From Sphingomonas sp. (GTDB lineage: Bacteria > Pseudomonadota > Alphaproteobacteria > Sphingomonadales > Sphingomonadaceae): 64,000 nucleotides of DNA. The notes beneath the pieces were generated by a model. It ran no database searches. It saw only the letters and a program-made list of their open reading frames with translations, and was not told the DNA's origin. Position numbers and translations under genes: made by a program. Below, piece after piece: positions 16,099 to 24,865 of the stretch (the stretch's first letter is position 1; each line of letters begins with the position of its first letter). The stretch lies in assembly GCF_003248515.1 (NCBI RefSeq), contig NZ_QFOB01000007.1:62001-126000 (forward strand), written 5' to 3'.

Positions 16099-17625
16099 AT
16101 GATCTTCGGACGCGTCAAACCGCTGGATGCCATTTTGGCGACAGCCCAGAAAAAGTCCCTGACGCGTTCGCTCGGCCCCTTCCAGTTGACCATGCTCGGC
16201 ATCGGCGCGGTGATCGGCACCGGCATTTTCGTGCTGACGGCCGAGGCCGCGCAGAAGGCCGGACCGGGCATGATGCTGTCCTTCGTCATCGCGGGCTTCG
16301 TCTGCGCGGTGGCGGCGCTCTGCTATGCCGAAATGGCGGCGATGGTGCCCGTATCGGGCTCCGCCTACACCTATAGCTATGCCGTGATGGGCGAGCTGGT
16401 GGCGTGGATGGTCGGCTGGGCGCTGATCCTCGAATATGCGATCGCGGCCGGCGCCGTTTCCGTGGGCTGGTCGGGCTATTTCATCGGCTGGCTCAATACG
16501 AGCTTCAACATCACGATACCGCATGCCCTGGTGCGCGGCCCCTTCGACGGGGGCAGCATCAACCTGCCGGCGATGCTGATCGCGTCGGTCATCACCGCGC
16601 TGCTCGTGAAGGGCACCAAGGAGAGCGCCACCGTCAATGCCGTGCTGGTGGCGGTGAAGATCCTTGCCCTCTCCTTCTTCGTGATCCTGACCATCCCGGT
16701 CATCAAGACCGGCCAGTTCACGCCCTTCGCGCCGCTCGGCTTCGCAGGCATTTCCGGCGCCGCCGCCTCGATCTTCTTCGCCTATGTGGGCTTCGATGCC
16801 GTTTCCACGGCGGCCGAGGAGACCAAGAATCCGCAGCGCAACATGCCGATCGGCCTGATCGGCAGCCTCGGCATCTGCACCATCTTCTACATGCTGGTGG
16901 CATCGGGCGTGATCGGCACGGTGGGCGCGCAGCCCGTTTTTGGCCCCAATCACGAAGTGCTTTCGCCCGGCACGCCGGCGCTTTCGGCCGCCTGCGGCGC
17001 GATTCAAGAACAGGCGGTGGTCTGTTCCAAGGAGGCTTTGGCCTGGACGCTCAAGCAGGTGGGCTGGCCGTTCGTGGGCTGGCTGGTGGGCGCCGCCGCG
17101 ATCATCGCGCTGCCCTCCGTCATCCTGATGATGATGTTCGGCCAGACCCGCATCTTCTTCGTGATGAGCCGCGATGGCCTGCTGCCGGAATTCTTCTCGA
17201 AGATTCATCCGCGCTTCCACACGCCGCACGTCATCACGATGCTGACCGGGGTGTTCGTCACGCTGTTCGCCGCCTTCTTTCCGGTCGGCCTGCTGGCGGA
17301 CGTGTCCAATTCCGGCACGCTCTTCGCCTTCGCGGCGGTATCGATCGCGGTGATGGTGCTGCGCAAGACCGATCCGACGCGCCACCGCCCCTTCCGCACG
17401 CCCGCCATCATGGTGACGGCGCCCGTTTCCATCATCGGCTGCATCTATCTGTTCTTCAGCCTCTCCAAGGAAACGATCCTGCTCTTCTTCGGCTGGGCCG
17501 CGGTCGGCCTGGTCGTCTATTTCCTCTACAGCCGCAGCCGTTCCAATCTCGGCCGGGGCATCATCGATGTGGCCGAGGACGAGGCCTATGAGGGCCTGAA
17601 CCCGCCGGTGCCCGGCACGCACTGA
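16099..17625 (+). CDS. Amino acid permease (APC superfamily)
   Basis: Integral membrane transporter of 508 residues with about 12 hydrophobic segments, resembling cationic amino acid transporter (CAT/YhdG-like) permeases. The substrate-binding first helix reads LTMLGIGAVIGTGIFVLTAE, and the AAEETKNPQRNMPIGL loop after helix 6 is typical. The substrate cannot be assigned. AGGGGAAATTTGC precedes the ATG. A strong intrinsic terminator follows 22 bases after the stop. Confidence 0.93.
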   Translation: MIFGRVKPLDAILATAQKKSLTRSLGPFQLTMLGIGAVIGTGIFVLTAEAAQKAGPGMMLSFVIAGFVCAVAALCYAEMAAMVPVSGSAYTYSYAVMGELVAWMVGWALILEYAIAAGAVSVGWSGYFIGWLNTSFNITIPHALVRGPFDGGSINLPAMLIASVITALLVKGTKESATVNAVLVAVKILALSFFVILTIPVIKTGQFTPFAPLGFAGISGAAASIFFAYVGFDAVSTAAEETKNPQRNMPIGLIGSLGICTIFYMLVASGVIGTVGAQPVFGPNHEVLSPGTPALSAACGAIQEQAVVCSKEALAWTLKQVGWPFVGWLVGAAAIIALPSVILMMMFGQTRIFFVMSRDGLLPEFFSKIHPRFHTPHVITMLTGVFVTLFAAFFPVGLLADVSNSGTLFAFAAVSIAVMVLRKTDPTRHRPFRTPAIMVTAPVSIIGCIYLFFSLSKETILLFFGWAAVGLVVYFLYSRSRSNLGRGIIDVAEDEAYEGLNPPVPGTH

Positions 17626-17647
17626 GGCCTGCCCGACACGCCATCAG

Positions 17648-17682
17648 GGGGCGGTCCCGCAAGGGGCCGCCCCTTTCTTTTT
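17648..17682 (+). terminator. Intrinsic terminator of the permease gene
   Basis: An 11-base stem, GGGGCGGTCCC with GGGGCCGCCCC (one T-G pair), closes a GCAA tetraloop and is followed by TTTCTTTTT. This is a textbook Rho-independent terminator for the upstream permease gene. Confidence 0.93.
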
Positions 17683-17888
17683 CGTCCCCTCTGGCGTGGC
17701 GACGGGCCGCGAAGGACGATTCCGGACGCGCGCCGAGACGTGCGTGGAGGCAAGCAAAATCATCGTCTTGCCGCAGGACTCACTCCTATCATCGGCTGAT
17801 TCCATGGTCTCGCCCGGCGCATTCATGTGGCGGACAGGTCATTCTGAACACCCATGGTCGGCCGGGGCAGATGAGAGGAGTCGCTTCC

Positions 17889-18755
17889 ATGCGAGTTATT
17901 TCCAAAAAGCCAGGTGTTCGATTGCTTGTGACCGCGCTGACCTTGTCGGCATCGGCAAGCCTGGCTGCACAACAGCAGGAGAACGCGCCCGATCCCAACA
18001 TCATCGTGAAAGCGAAGACGGCGGGACCGGAGATCAAGGGCGTGATCGTCGCCCGCAACGGCGACAGACTGAAGGTGCAGGCGCCGGACGGCACCACCAC
18101 CATCATCGCCGTGAATGACGAGACGCGCATCAAGGCCGGTGGCGGCCTGTTCAGCGGCAGCACCAAGCTGGCATCGGAGCAACTGCTCAACGGCCTGCCG
18201 ATCACGGTGAAAACGTTGCAGCCCAATGAGGGCGAGACGGACGGCGCGCTCGTCGCCAGCCAGATCAACCTGCGCAACAGCGATTTCCGTACCGCGACGA
18301 TGATCCGCAACGGCACGGATCAGCGCTTCGCCGAGCAGACGGCGGCGACCGAGGCGCTGCGCGGCCACATGGGCGATATCGACAAATATAATGTGAAGAG
18401 CACGACGAACGTGCACTTCGCCACCGGCCGATCGGAACTGTCTTCCGAGGACAAGACCAATCTCTGCGCCACCGCCACATCCGCCCAGGCGACGGAGAAT
18501 GCGCTGATGCTCGTCGTGGGTTATACGGATTCGACCGGCAGCGACGATCTCAATCAGGAGTTGAGCGAGAAGCGCGCCGCGCGGGTCATCAACTATCTGC
18601 AGCAGAATTGCGGATGGAAGCCCTATCGCATGCTGACGCCGACGGGGATGGCCAAGGCAGATCCGGCCGCCAGCAATGAAACGGACGAGGGCAAGGCCCA
18701 GAATCGCCGCGTGGCGGTGAACATCCTGGTCAGCAAGAGCCTGGACGGTCTGTAA
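17889..18755 (+). CDS. OmpA-family outer membrane protein
   Basis: An exported 288-residue protein. A Sec signal peptide (RLLVTALTLSASASLA) is followed by a beta-rich domain of about 100 residues resembling a DUF5666-type fold, and then a C-terminal OmpA-like peptidoglycan-binding domain with FATGRSELS, GYTDSTGSDDLNQELSEKRA and AQNRRVAVNI. It probably anchors the envelope to peptidoglycan. The start was placed at ATG 17889 because the AGAGGAG ribosome site overlaps an upstream in-frame ATG at 17871. An isolated gene. Confidence 0.9.
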   Translation: MRVISKKPGVRLLVTALTLSASASLAAQQQENAPDPNIIVKAKTAGPEIKGVIVARNGDRLKVQAPDGTTTIIAVNDETRIKAGGGLFSGSTKLASEQLLNGLPITVKTLQPNEGETDGALVASQINLRNSDFRTATMIRNGTDQRFAEQTAATEALRGHMGDIDKYNVKSTTNVHFATGRSELSSEDKTNLCATATSAQATENALMLVVGYTDSTGSDDLNQELSEKRAARVINYLQQNCGWKPYRMLTPTGMAKADPAASNETDEGKAQNRRVAVNILVSKSLDGL

Positions 18756-18856
18756 GCTTCACGGGACGGCGCCCATCCGGGGCGCGCCGCACCCCTTCGC
18801 ATCGGTCACTCCGCGCCCCCTGCAAAGGCGGAGGCGCGGGGTGGCCCGCCTCGGGC

Positions 18857-19852
18857 TCAGCCGAGTTTTTCGGCGATGAGCTTGTCGAGCGCCACTTCGG
18901 GGCGCGCGCCCCAGTGGGAAATGACTTCGGCGGCCGCGATCGCGCCCATGCGAAGGCTCTCCTCCAGCCCCTTGCCATTCACGTAACCGACGAGGAAACC
19001 CGCCGAGAAGAGATCGCCCGCGCCGGTCGTGTCGACGATCTTCGCGATCGGCTCGGCCGGCACGCTGGCCCGCTCGCCCCCCGAAAGCGCGATCGCGCCA
19101 TCCGGGCCGCGCGTCGTGACCAGCAGTTCCACCTTGGCGGCGGTGAAGGCGACGGCCTCCTCGAAATCCTCCGTGCCGGCCAGCGCCAGCACTTCCTCTT
19201 CATTGGCAAAGAGGATGTCGATGTCGCCCGCATCCAGCAAGGCGAGGAAATCGGCCCGGTGATTGTGGATGCAGAACACGGCCGACACGCCCAGCGCCAC
19301 CTTGCGCCCGGCCGTGCGGGCCATGCGGATCGCGCGCTTCATCGCCTCGCGCGGCTCGGCCGGATCCCACAGATAGCCTTCGAGCAGCAGCACCTTGGCG
19401 CTGGCGATCTCCGCCTCCACGATCGCATCCTGCGGCAGATACTGGGCGGCGCCCAGATAGGTGTTCATCGTGCGCTGGCCATCCTCGGACACGAGGATCA
19501 GGCAGCGCGCCGTCGGCGCTTCCAGCGTGCGGGCGGGCGTGACGAAATCCACGCCCTGCGCGCGGATATCGTGGGTGAAGACCTCGCCCAACTGATCGGT
19601 GGCGACCTGGCCGATGAAGGCGCATCTGGCGCCCAGCGAGGCCGCGCCCGCCAGCGTGTTCGCCGCAGAGCCGCCACTGATCTCGCGTCCGGCCCCCATC
19701 GCATCGTAGAGAGTCTTCGCCTGATCGGCGTTCAGCAACTGCATCGCACCCTTGCTCATGCCATGGCGGGCGAGGAAGGCGTCATCGGCCGAGGCCAGAA
19801 CGTCGACGATGGCATTGCCGATGGCCACGATATCGATGGTGGGTTCGCTCAC
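18857..19852 (-). CDS. PfkB-family sugar kinase, adenosine kinase-like
   Basis: A ribokinase-family (PfkB) kinase of 331 residues. The N-terminal IGNAIVDVLA and the GGSAANT motif fit adenosine-kinase-type members, and the catalytic Asp lies in VDTTGAGDLFSAGFL. Such proteins are commonly annotated as adenosine kinase in Alphaproteobacteria; the substrate is inferred. The start is a GTG (VSEPTIDIVAIGN). The frame extends further upstream only as an antisense shadow. Confidence 0.9.
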   Translation of the reverse strand: MSEPTIDIVAIGNAIVDVLASADDAFLARHGMSKGAMQLLNADQAKTLYDAMGAGREISGGSAANTLAGAASLGARCAFIGQVATDQLGEVFTHDIRAQGVDFVTPARTLEAPTARCLILVSEDGQRTMNTYLGAAQYLPQDAIVEAEIASAKVLLLEGYLWDPAEPREAMKRAIRMARTAGRKVALGVSAVFCIHNHRADFLALLDAGDIDILFANEEEVLALAGTEDFEEAVAFTAAKVELLVTTRGPDGAIALSGGERASVPAEPIAKIVDTTGAGDLFSAGFLVGYVNGKGLEESLRMGAIAAAEVISHWGARPEVALDKLIAEKLG

Positions 19853-19990
19853 TGAGATCTCCGTAAACACATCGATCCGGCCTAGAGCCTGATCGTGCGA
19901 AGGGGAAGCGCACACTCGGGACGGCGCCCCTACGGCGCGCTCCGGCGGCAACGACTTGCCCCGAAGCCGCCGCGCGGCGAGAGAGAGGAG

Positions 19991-20422
19991 ATGCAGCGCC
20001 CGTTTCTCGCACCGCCCCTCCTGCTCGCCTTGGCGCTCGCCGCCTGCGGGCCGACGACCCCGCCCGTCTCGACACCGGCGCCCCCGCCCTCCCCTTCGGC
20101 CGCGCCCGCCGCGGGCCTGACCCGTGTGATGGGGCAGAATGCGCCGACGCTGATCGCGCTGCTGGGGCCGCCCGCACTCGATCTGCGCGAGGGCAGCGCG
20201 CGCAAGCTGCAATTCCGCTCGCCCGCCTGCGTACTGGATACCTATCTCTATCCGCCCGCCGCCGGCGGGGATCCCAAGGTGACGTGGATCGACACGCGCA
20301 CGCCCGGCGGCGCGGATTTCGACCGCGCCTCCTGCATCGCCTCGCTCGCCCGGCCGAGCGAGCCTCTCAAGCCTGCTCGTACAGCTCCAGCGGCAGGCCG
20401 TCCGGGTCGGAAAAGAAGGTGA
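19991..20422 (+). CDS. Small lipoprotein of unknown function
   Basis: A 143-residue protein with a type II signal peptide: LLLALALAAC places the lipidated Cys at residue 19. A Pro/Ala-rich linker follows, then a small domain containing LTRVMGQNAPTLIALLGPP and LQFRSPACVLDTYLYP, a pattern I have seen only in uncharacterised alphaproteobacterial lipoproteins. GAGAGAGGAG lies right before the ATG. Its last 18 codons overlap the 3' end of the convergent VOC gene. Confidence 0.75.
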   Translation: MQRPFLAPPLLLALALAACGPTTPPVSTPAPPPSPSAAPAAGLTRVMGQNAPTLIALLGPPALDLREGSARKLQFRSPACVLDTYLYPPAAGGDPKVTWIDTRTPGGADFDRASCIASLARPSEPLKPARTAPAAGRPGRKRR

Positions 20423-20747
20423 AGCGCCGATCCGTATAGGGATCGATCCGGATCGGCTCCAGCGCGATGCCATGGCCTTCCAGCCGGGCGACCTCCGCAT
20501 CGATATCCGCCACGACGAACGCCAGATGGCGCAGGCCGCATGCTTCCGGCCGGCTCACGCGGGGCGGCGGCGACGGGAAGGAGAAAAGCTCAATCTGGGC
20601 ATTGCCCGCATCGAGATCGCATTTCCAAGAATCCCGCTCCTTGCGATAAGCCTCCGCCAGCACGGGAAAGCCGAGTATCCCGGAGTAGAAATGCTTCGAG
20701 CGATCATAATCGGAACAGATGATCGCGATGTGATGAATGGCACGCAT
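20367..20747 (-). CDS. VOC family protein (glyoxalase-like, YaeR/GloA2 type)
   Basis: A 126-residue vicinal oxygen chelate protein. HHIAIICSDYDRSKHFYSG supplies the first metal His, LRHLAFVV the second half-site, and DPDGLPLELYE the terminal Glu. This pattern matches the YaeR/SMU1112c group of glyoxalase-like proteins, whose substrate is uncertain. It converges on the lipoprotein gene with a 56-base overlap. Confidence 0.88.
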   Translation of the reverse strand: MRAIHHIAIICSDYDRSKHFYSGILGFPVLAEAYRKERDSWKCDLDAGNAQIELFSFPSPPPRVSRPEACGLRHLAFVVADIDAEVARLEGHGIALEPIRIDPYTDRRFTFFSDPDGLPLELYEQA

Positions 20748-20812
20748 GCGCCCTTCCTAGAGCGGGCCACGCCCCGGTTGAAGCGCCAGCATGGTTCTGC
20801 AGGCGCGGAACA

Positions 20813-21937
20813 CTAGGCCAGCGCCCGCCATTCGCCGATCACGTCGGCATCCTCTTCCCGATCCATCCGCCAGATCGCGGCGCATGCGCGCGGCCGATCC
20901 AGCCTGGCCAGCGCCCAGATCGCCGCGCCGCGCACCACCGGCGCCTCATCGTCCAGCAGGCGCTCCACGATCGAAGACAAAGCGGGATCGCCGCTATTGC
21001 CCGCCGCGATCAGCGCGTTGCGCACCATGCGCGCACGCCCGATCCGCTTGATCGGGGAGCCCGCAAACACCTGCCGGAAGGCGGCGTCGTCCAGCGCGAG
21101 CAGATCAGCGAGGTCCGGCGCCTGCAATTCGGCGCGGCCGCGAAAGGCGAGATGGGCATGCGCCGTCGCGGCGAACTTGTTCCACGGACAGACGGCAAGG
21201 CAATCATCGCAGCCATAGACATGATTGCCGATCGAATCCCGAAATTCTTTTGGAATCGGCCCCTTATGCTCGATCGTTAAGTAAGAGATGCAACGTCGCG
21301 CATCCAGCCTGTAGGGTGCGGGAAAGGCCTGGGTCGGGCATATGCTCTGGCAGGCATCGCAGGATCCGCAGCGATCCTCGGCCGGGGGATCGGGCGCCAG
21401 CTCCAGATCGGTGAGGATCGCGCCCAGCAGCAGCCAGCTGCCATGCTCGCGGCTCACCACATTGGTGTGCTTGCCCTGCCAGCCGAGCCCCGCGAGCATG
21501 GCGAGCGGCTTTTCCATCACCGGCGCCGTATCCACGAACACCTTGAGTTGGAGCGCCTCGCCCTGCGCCACCAGCCAGCGGGCGAGCGCCTTCAGCGCCT
21601 TCTTGACGATGTCATGATAATCCTGGCCCTGCGCATAGACCGAGATGCGGCCCATGCCGCGCTCTTCCGCCAGCAGCATCGGATCGGCGGGCGGCGCATA
21701 GCTCATGCCCAGCATGATCGCGGATCTGGCCTCGGGCCACAGTGCCGCCGGATGCGCGCGCTGATCGGCCCGATCCGCCATCCAGCCCATCTCGCCATGC
21801 GCCCCCTCGCCCAACCAGACATGGAGCCGCCCACCCGCGAGCCATTCCGCCGGCACGCGCGCAATGCCGCACTGGACGAAACCCAGGCGGGCGGCCTCCT
21901 CCTTCAGGCGGCTTTCGAGGCTGTCGACATGGGACAT
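20813..21937 (-). CDS. queG: Epoxyqueuosine reductase
   Basis: Cobalamin-dependent iron-sulfur enzyme that reduces epoxyqueuosine to queuosine in tRNA, the last step of queuosine modification. It has 374 residues. Two 4Fe-4S cluster motifs are visible: CGSCDACQSICPTQAF and CDDCLAVCPWNKF. The C-terminal 60 residues form HEAT-like repeats (NALIAAGNSGDPAL, WALARLDRP) used in tRNA contact. No other que genes are nearby. Confidence 0.95.
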   Translation of the reverse strand: MSHVDSLESRLKEEAARLGFVQCGIARVPAEWLAGGRLHVWLGEGAHGEMGWMADRADQRAHPAALWPEARSAIMLGMSYAPPADPMLLAEERGMGRISVYAQGQDYHDIVKKALKALARWLVAQGEALQLKVFVDTAPVMEKPLAMLAGLGWQGKHTNVVSREHGSWLLLGAILTDLELAPDPPAEDRCGSCDACQSICPTQAFPAPYRLDARRCISYLTIEHKGPIPKEFRDSIGNHVYGCDDCLAVCPWNKFAATAHAHLAFRGRAELQAPDLADLLALDDAAFRQVFAGSPIKRIGRARMVRNALIAAGNSGDPALSSIVERLLDDEAPVVRGAAIWALARLDRPRACAAIWRMDREEDADVIGEWRALA

Positions 21938-22088
21938 GGGGCCGCCTTTAGCATTTTCGCAGGCCCGTCATCCCGATCTTTCCCGGCATGATCGGCAGGA
22001 GCGTGCCGGATCAGGCGGGGAAAGGAACGGGACGGGCGGGATACGGCGCTGGCGCGACGGGGCGAAGTGGAGCTATGAGCCGCCGCCC

Positions 22089-23000
22089 ATGCCCGATCCC
22101 GCCATCAGCGCCATCGCCCTCGCCAAAACATTTGGCGGCGTGGCGGCCGTACGCGGCGTGAACCTGTCTGTGCCGGCCGGCAGCATCTACGGCATTCTCG
22201 GCCCCAATGGCGCCGGCAAGACGACGACGCTGCGCATGCTGCTGGGCATCATCGATCCGGATGGCGGCGAGCGGCGCATTCTGGGTGCGAAGGATCCGCT
22301 CTCGGTGGCGCCGCAGGTGGGCTATCTGCCCGAGGAACGCGGCCTCTATCCGGGGATGACGGCGCGCGAGGCGATCGCCTTCATGGGCGCGCTCAGGGGC
22401 TTGCCTCTGGCCGAGGGGCGGCGACGCGCGATCGCGCTGCTGGCAGAGCATGGCCTGCCCGCCGATCGCCCGATCCGCACGCTCTCCAAGGGCATGGCGC
22501 AGCTGGTGCAGCTGCTGGGCACGATCGTCCATCATCCGCGCCTGATCGTGCTGGACGAGCCCTTTTCCGGGCTCGACGCGATCAACCAGCAAAGGCTGGA
22601 GGGGCTGATACGAGCGCAGGCGGCGGGCGGCGCGACCATCCTTTTTTCCACCCACGTCATCGCCCATGCCGAGCGGCTGTGCGAGCGGATCGCGATCATC
22701 GCCGGCGGCGAGGTGCGCTTCGAGGGCGAGATCGCCGCGGCGCGGGCGCGGCTGCCGTCGCGGGTCCGCCTCGCCACGAAGATGATGGACGGGCCGTGGC
22801 GCGCGGCGCTTCCGGCCGATGCCGCCTTTCGGGACGGGGCGTGGTCGTTCCAGCTTCCCCAGGACGGGATCGAGCCGCTGCTGGCCGCGCTGATCGACGC
22901 CAAAGCGGGCATAGAGACACTCGCCATCGAACCGCCGAGCCTGCACGACGCCTTCGTGGCGATCGTCGGCGCGGAGCCCGAGCCGGAGCCGGCCGCATGA
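22089..23000 (+). CDS. ABC transporter ATP-binding protein (NatA-like)
   Basis: ATPase subunit of an exporter, 303 residues. Walker A is GPNGAGKTTT, the signature is LSKGMAQLVQLL (a degenerate LSGGQ, common in NatA-like proteins), Walker B is RLIVLDEPFSGLD and the H-loop is STHVIAHAE. A C-terminal DUF4162-like extension ends in PPSLHDAFVAIVG, also typical of this group. The ATG at 22089 was chosen; the longer frame upstream lacks similarity. It overlaps the permease gene by four bases. Confidence 0.92.
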   Translation: MPDPAISAIALAKTFGGVAAVRGVNLSVPAGSIYGILGPNGAGKTTTLRMLLGIIDPDGGERRILGAKDPLSVAPQVGYLPEERGLYPGMTAREAIAFMGALRGLPLAEGRRRAIALLAEHGLPADRPIRTLSKGMAQLVQLLGTIVHHPRLIVLDEPFSGLDAINQQRLEGLIRAQAAGGATILFSTHVIAHAERLCERIAIIAGGEVRFEGEIAAARARLPSRVRLATKMMDGPWRAALPADAAFRDGAWSFQLPQDGIEPLLAALIDAKAGIETLAIEPPSLHDAFVAIVGAEPEPEPAA

Positions 23001-24160
23001 GCCGCCTACTGCGCTCCGCCTGGGTGATTGCGCGCCGGGATTATGTGGCAACAGTCTGGTCCAAAACATTCATATTGTTTCTGATCGGGCCGCTTCTGCC
23101 CCTGCTTCTCGGTGGTGGCTATGGCGCGATCATGGCCAGCCAGTCGCGGCCGCCGGCCGGCCGGTCCGTCCAGCTCATCATGGCACGCGCCGATGCCGAG
23201 GCACTGATCGCGGCACGCGCGGCGCTGGCGGATCGCCTGGGCGACGGCGCCCTGCCCCGGCTCCAGCGCGCGGGCGAGCGGGGCGATCAGCCGGTACTGA
23301 CCGGCACGCTGGACACCCCTACCCTTTCCGCGCCGGCAAGCGCCCTGCCCCGCCTGTCCGGGCGGATCGGCCTGATCGTGGATCAGGCGCGCGCGGCGCG
23401 GGCGCTGGGCAAGGCGCTGCCCCCGCCAGTGCGGATCGTCACGCGCGCGGACGAGGGGCGCGAGGATGGCCATGGCGGCAGCCGCCGCGACGATGGCCGC
23501 ATCGATCTCGCGCGCGGATCGCAGTTCGTGCTCTTCTTCCTCACGATGCTGCTCGCGGGCATGATGATCTCCAATCTGGTCGAGGAGAAATCCTCCAAGG
23601 TGATCGAGCTGCTGGCCGCCGCCGTGCCGATCGACGCCATCTTCCTCGGCAAGTTGATCGGCATGCTCGGCGTCTCCCTCACCGGCGTCGCGATCTGGAC
23701 GAGCGCGGGCGTGATCGCGGCGGGCTTCCTGCCGCCACAATGGGCGCTCGCTCCGCCCGCCGTCGGCTGGCCGGCCTTCCTGCTGCTGGGCATTCTCTAT
23801 TTCGCGACCGTCTATCTGCTGATCGGCGCGCTCTATCTGGGCGTCGGCGCGCAGGCAGGCAGCGTGCGCGAGGTGCAGACCCTCTCCATGCCGCTCACGA
23901 TGGGGCAGTTGCTCGTCTTCGGCCTCGCCTCGGCCGCCGTGCCCGAGCCTTTCGGCGCCGTGGGATGGCTCGCCGCGATCATCCCCTGGACGTCTCCCTT
24001 CGCGATGATGTCGCGCGCGGCGCAGTTTCCCGCGCTCTGGCCCCACGCTCTGGCGCTGCTGTGGCAGCTCGCCGCGCTGGCGCTGATGATTCGGATCGGC
24101 GCGCGGATGTTTCGCCGCAACGTCCTTAAATCCGGCCGGGGCGCGATCGCGAAACCTTGA
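22997..24160 (+). CDS. ABC transporter permease (NatB/ABC-2 type)
   Basis: Membrane partner of the preceding ATPase, 387 residues. One N-terminal membrane segment (ILFLIGPLLPLLLGGGYG) is followed by a large probably extracytoplasmic domain and a block of five or six C-terminal membrane segments beginning at FVLFFLTMLLAGMM. The LVEEKSSKVIELLAA phrase is diagnostic of NatB-type ABC-2 permeases. Sodium or drug export is typical for relatives, but the substrate here is unknown. Confidence 0.9.
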   Translation: MSRLLRSAWVIARRDYVATVWSKTFILFLIGPLLPLLLGGGYGAIMASQSRPPAGRSVQLIMARADAEALIAARAALADRLGDGALPRLQRAGERGDQPVLTGTLDTPTLSAPASALPRLSGRIGLIVDQARAARALGKALPPPVRIVTRADEGREDGHGGSRRDDGRIDLARGSQFVLFFLTMLLAGMMISNLVEEKSSKVIELLAAAVPIDAIFLGKLIGMLGVSLTGVAIWTSAGVIAAGFLPPQWALAPPAVGWPAFLLLGILYFATVYLLIGALYLGVGAQAGSVREVQTLSMPLTMGQLLVFGLASAAVPEPFGAVGWLAAIIPWTSPFAMMSRAAQFPALWPHALALLWQLAALALMIRIGARMFRRNVLKSGRGAIAKP

Positions 24161-24204
24161 GCCCGCTTCCAACGTAATTACCTGAAGGAGCGAGGAGAGA
24201 AGGA

Positions 24205-24693
24205 ATGCGGGTGACGCGGCGAGAGGCGATCGGAGCGATGGGCATGGCTTCTGCCGTGGCCCTGCTGTGGACGTCGCGCGGCGGCGCCGTGGAGACGAAA
24301 TATGCCGTCACCCTCTCCGATGCCGAATGGCGGAAGAAATTGTCGCCGCCCGCTTATGCCGTGCTGCGCCAAGCCAGCACAGAGCGCCCTTTTTCCTCGC
24401 CGCTGAACGAGGAGCATCGCGCGGGCATCTTCGCCTGCGGAGGCTGCGCGCTGCCGCTTTTCTCGTCGCGCACCAAATATGACAGCCATACCGGCTGGCC
24501 CAGTTTCTATGCGCCGCTGCCCGGCGCGGTTCGGACGAAGACCGATTTCGAGATCGGCGTGCCGCGCACCGAGGTGCATTGCCGGCGCTGCGGCGGCCAT
24601 CTCGGCCACGTTTTCGACGACGGGCCACAGCCGACGGGCAAGCGCTATTGCATGAACGGCGTGGCGATGACCTTCACGGCCGGACGGGCTTGA
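24205..24693 (+). CDS. msrB: Peptide-methionine (R)-S-oxide reductase, Tat-exported
   Basis: Repairs methionine-R-sulfoxide in proteins. The catalytic Cys is residue 149 in RYCMNGVAM, and two CxxC pairs (CGGC and CRRC) form the structural zinc site. Unlike cytosolic MsrB, the 162-residue protein begins with a twin-arginine signal (TRREAIGAMGMASAVALL), so it is probably periplasmic. GAAGGAGCGAGGAGAGAAGG precedes the ATG. It may act on oxidised envelope proteins. Confidence 0.93.
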   Translation: MRVTRREAIGAMGMASAVALLWTSRGGAVETKYAVTLSDAEWRKKLSPPAYAVLRQASTERPFSSPLNEEHRAGIFACGGCALPLFSSRTKYDSHTGWPSFYAPLPGAVRTKTDFEIGVPRTEVHCRRCGGHLGHVFDDGPQPTGKRYCMNGVAMTFTAGRA

Positions 24694-24865
24694 GGGCTGT
24701 TTCGGTCATCCGGGCTCCATCCGGGATGGCGCTGCCGGCGCGCGCGGCGGTGGGTGTGTCGCGCATCCCACAGTGGGACGTTCCGGAGCGCCCGGGCCAG
24801 ATCATGCTGGCAATCGTCACACATACGGCCCACATTCCATTCCGACTCGTGCCTTAAAGGACCAG

